The notes under the pieces: generated by a model | Databases searched by the model: none | The model's input: only the letters and a program-made list of their open reading frames with translations | What the model was told of the DNA's origin: nothing | Translations under genes and position numbers: made by a program | In this document: positions 45,612 to 48,813 of the stretch, piece after piece | Layout of the letters: each line of letters begins with the position of its first letter | Numbering within the stretch: the first letter of the stretch is position 1 | Assembly (NCBI GenBank): GCA_022826685.1 | Contig: JAJDUL010000021.1 | Coordinates: 1 to 48,813, forward strand | Origin: Gemmatimonadota bacterium | GTDB taxonomy: Bacteria; Gemmatimonadota; Gemmatimonadetes; Palauibacterales; Palauibacteraceae | Length of the DNA stretch: 48,813 nt | Reading direction: 5' to 3'

Positions 45612-47138
45612 CTAACGGCCGCTGCCCCCTACAACCCGCCGGTATGCGGCCGGATCCCACTCGGGCCGCTGCTCGGCGTCGGCGACGCGCTGCCCGAGAT
45701 GAAAGATGAGACGCGTGATGCGCGCCGTCTTGTCGTACAGAATCCGGTCCGGTTCGTCGTTGGGACCGTGATAGTCTTCGTGCGTACCCGTGAAGAAGAA
45801 GAGAACGGGCACGCCCTTGCGCGCAAAATTGTAGTGGTCCGAGCGAAAGTAGAAATTCTCCTCCGGCCACGGGTCGTCGATCATCGCGAGCCCGAGTTCC
45901 GGGTGCTCCCGCAGCGTCTGGCGAAGTGTCGTGCCGAGCGTCGACTCGTTGGCGCCGATCGCCACGACGGTGTCGCGCCAGTTCCGTCCGATCATGTCGA
46001 TGTTCAGGTTGGCGACCGTCGCCCCGAGGGGGAACAGAGGGTTCTCCGCATACCACCCTGAGCCGAGAAGTCCGCGCTCCTCCCCGCTCACGGTCAGGAA
46101 TACGAGGGAGCGGCGCGGCGGCGTTTCCAGCGACGCGAACGCCTGCGCGAGTTCGATGATCGCCGCGGTCCCGGAGGCGTCGTCATCGGCGCCGTTGTAG
46201 ATGGAGTCGCCGTCGACGGGCCGCCCCACTCCCACGTGATCCATGTGGGCCGTGAAGACGACGAACTCGCCGCGAAGGTCGGGATCCGAACCCTCGATCC
46301 AGCCGATCGTGTTGAAGGCCCTCTCCTCGCGGAATACGGAATGGGTGCGCACCGTCGCCTCGTAGGCGTTCGTGCCGGCGCCGGAGGCGAGGGCCGCGCG
46401 GAGCGTCTCGGGGAGGGCGCGCGTCCGGACGAGCGCGACCGGGGCCCCGAGTTCCTCCGGCATGCCGACGGCCAGCCGCTCCCGCTCGTAGAAGCGCCGG
46501 ATGCCGGCGAAGTAGTCGTCCGGCGCATCGACCGCGAGCAGGACGGCGACCGCGCCGCCATCGAGGATGCCGCGGACGGATTCGAGGCCTCGCCGCGTGT
46601 CCTCGGGCGTGACGCGCATGACCGCGACGGCGCCGATGGGCGGGTCCGCGCCGCCGGGCGTGACGATCGCGAGCGGCCCGGCGGCCTCGCCGCGGCCGCC
46701 GGGAACGGCGAGGTAGTCGGACACGTCGACCGTGCCGCCGCCCGGACCGTCGATCTCGAGCAGCTGCCGGCCGGGGGAGCCGGCTCGGGAAGCGGTCAGC
46801 GGATACTCCTGCAGATAGCTGTCGCCGTCCGCCGGCTGGAGGCCGAACTCCTCGAAACGACGGGCGATGTGCCGCGCCGCCTTGTCGAGTTCCGGGCTCG
46901 GTGTCGCCCGGCCGCGCATCGAGTCGTGCGCCAGGGCGCCGATGCGAAGCCGCAGGTCGTCCGCGGTGATCGTCGCCGCTCCGGCCTCGTTCTGCGCGGA
47001 GATGCCCGCGGGTAAGGCCGCGAGGGCCAGCAGCGGGACCCACATCGCGGCGGGCCGCGCGCGGCGCCGCTCGAACGCAGCGGGGCTTTTGCCACGGGCC
47101 GCTAGGGTCCGCGTGATTCCCGGCAGCTTCCTTTTCAT
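45612..47138 (-). CDS. Secreted M28-family zinc metallopeptidase with PA domain
   Basis: The 508-residue product starts at ATG 47138, preceded by GGAAGGAAG. A longer leader with an Arg-rich start and a hydrophobic core (MWVPLLALAALPAGISAQ) indicates export. Residues about 115-230 look like a protease-associated insert. The di-zinc centre is complete: the His/Asp in FTAHMDHVGVG, Asp in YNGADDDASGTAA, Glu-Glu in TVSGEERGLLGSGWY, Asp in NLNIDMIGRN, and His in DYHGPNDEPD. It is an aminopeptidase-type enzyme for peptide scavenging outside the cell. It is divergent from the DUF58 gene. Confidence 0.93.
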   Translation of the reverse strand: MKRKLPGITRTLAARGKSPAAFERRRARPAAMWVPLLALAALPAGISAQNEAGAATITADDLRLRIGALAHDSMRGRATPSPELDKAARHIARRFEEFGLQPADGDSYLQEYPLTASRAGSPGRQLLEIDGPGGGTVDVSDYLAVPGGRGEAAGPLAIVTPGGADPPIGAVAVMRVTPEDTRRGLESVRGILDGGAVAVLLAVDAPDDYFAGIRRFYERERLAVGMPEELGAPVALVRTRALPETLRAALASGAGTNAYEATVRTHSVFREERAFNTIGWIEGSDPDLRGEFVVFTAHMDHVGVGRPVDGDSIYNGADDDASGTAAIIELAQAFASLETPPRRSLVFLTVSGEERGLLGSGWYAENPLFPLGATVANLNIDMIGRNWRDTVVAIGANESTLGTTLRQTLREHPELGLAMIDDPWPEENFYFRSDHYNFARKGVPVLFFFTGTHEDYHGPNDEPDRILYDKTARITRLIFHLGQRVADAEQRPEWDPAAYRRVVGGSGR

Positions 47139-47186
47139 CCGCTTCCTTCCCGGAGAGACGTTCGACCGAGGGCGAGTCCGCGACGT

Positions 47187-47204
47187 GTGGCGGGGCTCCG
47201 CCAC
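47187..47204. promoter_or_regulatory. Inverted repeat in the M28/DUF58 divergent region
   Basis: GTGGCGG and CCGCCAC form a perfect 7-bp inverted repeat around GGCT, 20 bases before the DUF58 ATG. The plus-strand sequence after it ends in CTTTT. It could be an operator or a hairpin in the leader of the DUF58 operon. Confidence 0.3.
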
Positions 47205-47223
47205 GTGGAGCTAGTCTTTTCCG

Positions 47224-48165
47224 ATGACCGAAGGCACCGCAACTCTCACCCCTGCTCTCGAAGCTTCCCGGCAGCGCCTCGACCTCGCGAGTCCGCGCGA
47301 GATCGTGGGGCTTTCGCACCTCGAACTCGTGGCGCGCCATATCGTCGAGGGATTTCTCATCGGGCTCCACGACTCGCCGAAGCGCGGCTTCTCCGCCGAG
47401 TTCGCCGAGGATCGTCCCTACAATCACGGCGATGATCTCCGGTACCTGGACTGGAAGGCCTACGCGAGGACGGACCGCCTCTTCATCAAGCAATACGAGG
47501 AGGAGACGAACCTGCGGGCCTACCTTCTCGTCGACGTGAGCCGGTCGATGGGCTGGGTGTCGGACGAGGAGCGCTTTCCGACCAAGCTCGCCTACGCGCG
47601 GCTGCTCGCAGCCTCGCTTTCACTGCTTCTCGTGCAGCAGGGAGACGCGACGGGACTCATCGCCTTCGACGAGGCGCTGCGGGCGCACATGGCGCCGCGC
47701 ACCACGCGCCGCCACTGGCGACGGCTGCTGGGCGAACTCACGCGCCTCTCCGCCGATGGCCGGACCGATGCGGGTTCCGCGCTCAAGGAGATCGCCGGCC
47801 GGCTTCAGCGGCGGGGCCTCGTCGTGCTCATCTCGGACCTGCTCGTGGACCCGGATACGACGCGGATGTCGCTGCGCTATCTCCGGCACCGCGGCCATGA
47901 GGTGATCCTGTTCCACATCATGGACCCCGGCGAGCGGGAACTTCCGGCGGAGGGGGAGGCGATCTTCTTCGACCCCGAGACGGGCGAGGAGCTCGGCGCC
48001 AACTCCGCGGCGCTTCGCAGGCAGTACCGGGAGGCGGTCGAGGCGGCGGTCGACGGCTGGCGCAAGGAGGCGCTGCGCTGGGGGGCCGACTACGCGCTCC
48101 TCACGACGGACACGCCCCTCGGGCTCGCGCTGCGGCAATTCATGCGCAGGCGGGCCGGCGGATGA
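47224..48165 (+). CDS. DUF58 domain-containing protein
   Basis: The 313-residue protein has the DUF58 core GDDLRYLDWKAYARTDRLFI, followed by a von Willebrand-like segment AYLLVDVSRSMGW with a MIDAS-type DxSxS and later Asp in VVLISDLLVDPD. DUF58 proteins are usually encoded beside MoxR ATPases and BatA/BatB proteins, and the next gene fits that setting. The moxR gene is not in the window; it may lie elsewhere, since the upstream neighbour is divergent. The family is linked to assembly or stress functions of the envelope, not firmly defined. Confidence 0.92.
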   Translation: MTEGTATLTPALEASRQRLDLASPREIVGLSHLELVARHIVEGFLIGLHDSPKRGFSAEFAEDRPYNHGDDLRYLDWKAYARTDRLFIKQYEEETNLRAYLLVDVSRSMGWVSDEERFPTKLAYARLLAASLSLLLVQQGDATGLIAFDEALRAHMAPRTTRRHWRRLLGELTRLSADGRTDAGSALKEIAGRLQRRGLVVLISDLLVDPDTTRMSLRYLRHRGHEVILFHIMDPGERELPAEGEAIFFDPETGEELGANSAALRRQYREAVEAAVDGWRKEALRWGADYALLTTDTPLGLALRQFMRRRAGG

Positions 48166-48181
48166 CGGGAGCCGGGGTGGC

Positions 48182-48813
48182 TTGAGCTTCCTCTACCTGT
48201 CGGCGCTGGCGCTCGGGCTGAGCGTCGTCGTGCCCCTCATCCTCCACCTGCGGCGGCGCCAGACGGACCGGCGCGTGTCGTTTCCGGCGCTCCGCTACCT
48301 GAGCCGCGCGGAGGACGCGCGCTCGAGGTCGCTCGCGGCCTCGGACCTGCTCCTGCTCGCCGTGCGGATCGGTCTCCTGATCGCGCTCGCCCTCGCCGCG
48401 GCGGGTCCGCTCATCGGGCGGGGCGGCGCCCACGACCACGAGCCGACGGACCTCGCGCTCATCGTGGACAACTCGGCGAGCGTCGGGCGGCTGGACCAGG
48501 ACCGCCTCCTGTTCGAGTCGCTCGTGGAGCTTGCCCGGTCGGCGCTCGCCGCGGCCCGCCCGGAAGACCGCGTGTGGCTCTTCCCCACCGTCGGGGAACC
48601 GCTCGCGGCCGGCGTCTCCGCGGGGCGCGCCGCGCCGGCGCTCGGACAAATCCGGCCGACGGACGGCGCGGCCGACCTGGCCGCGGCCGTGGCCCGGGCC
48701 GCCGCGGCGCTCCCGGCCGACGGCGAGCGACGGCGCGAAATCCAGCTGCTGTCGGACCTCCAGGCGTCGGCGCTGCGGACCGCCCCGGGGGCGGCCGGCG
48801 ACGCCGCCCCCCT
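48182..48813 (+). CDS. BatA-like membrane protein with von Willebrand domain, N-terminal part
   Basis: The frame runs off the right edge after 210 codons. The proposed start is TTG 48182, 16 bases after the DUF58 stop. The opening FLYLSALALGLSVVVPLILHL is the BatA N-terminal membrane segment, and a second helix is LLLLAVRIGLLIALALAAAG. DLALIVDNSASVGR then starts a von Willebrand A domain with a DxSxS metal site, and IQLLSDLQASAL supplies a later strand. It likely forms an envelope complex with the DUF58 partner. Confidence 0.85.
   Translation, partial: MSFLYLSALALGLSVVVPLILHLRRRQTDRRVSFPALRYLSRAEDARSRSLAASDLLLLAVRIGLLIALALAAAGPLIGRGGAHDHEPTDLALIVDNSASVGRLDQDRLLFESLVELARSALAAARPEDRVWLFPTVGEPLAAGVSAGRAAPALGQIRPTDGAADLAAAVARAAAALPADGERRREIQLLSDLQASALRTAPGAAGDAAP

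Overview
The window is about 48.8 kb of very GC-rich, gene-dense bacterial DNA. Both edges cut through genes: pntA subunit 1 on the left and a BatA-like von Willebrand protein on the right. Many starts are GTG or TTG, and operons are packed with 1-11 bp stop/start overlaps. The gene content (split pntA, BNR beta-propeller exoprotein, M28 peptidase, DUF5107-TPR lipoprotein, many predicted lipoproteins, eukaryote-like LRR proteins) fits a Gemmatimonadota-type heterotroph, possibly a marine or host-associated lineage. That placement is inference; there is no rRNA or tRNA to test it. I found no CRISPR array, insertion sequence, prophage or rRNA/tRNA gene.

Layout. (1) 1-1966: proton-translocating NAD(P) transhydrogenase, pntAA(partial)-pntAB-pntB. 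(2) 2001-6626: a Tat-signal lipoprotein with a SelA-like PLP fold, then a large BNR/Asp-box beta-propeller exoprotein. (3) 6646-14150: a membrane/coiled-coil protein translationally coupled to a lipoprotein that joins a cadherin-like domain, plant-type LRRs and a metzincin protease. A segment of about 3.15-3.18 kb is duplicated in tandem here, with an 8-bp microhomology at the junction. This gives a second protease, a 5'-truncated second coiled-coil gene, and a broken antisense copy of the tail of the neighbouring lipoprotein gene. (4) 14313-28957: an eight-gene co-directional sugar-use operon. It encodes two (alpha/alpha)6-type glycosidases, a complete ABC importer (ATPase, binding protein, two permeases, one with a long extra N-terminal region), a nucleotidyltransferase-galactokinase fusion, and a DUF5107-TPR lipoprotein. 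(5) 28954-37719: MFS transporter, long-chain acyl-CoA dehydrogenase, small lipoprotein, thiC under a TPP riboswitch, leuB, rhomboid protease, DUF72 protein. (6) 37720-38238: a non-coding stretch holding decayed toxin-antitoxin fragments. (7) 38239-47138, minus strand: M28 peptidase, YtxH protein, then the tightly overlapping run smpB - amidase - pyrK - pyrD - AmgK/RapZ-C fusion - MurU-like uridylyltransferase - quinone oxidoreductase. (8) 47224-end: DUF58 protein and BatA-like protein, the start of an aerotolerance-type operon.

How genes work together. The sugar operon can be read as: binding protein captures an oligosaccharide, the ABC transporter imports it, the two cytoplasmic glycosidases hydrolyse it, and the fused kinase/nucleotidyltransferase activates the released hexose. 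The smpB-to-oxidoreductase operon links wall turnover (amidase, amino-sugar kinase, uridylyltransferase) to pyrimidine synthesis (PyrDK), which would supply UTP for UDP-MurNAc. The two loci most likely to be new biology are the duplicated coiled-coil/LRR-metzincin pair and the sugar operon with its fused kinase and enlarged permease.
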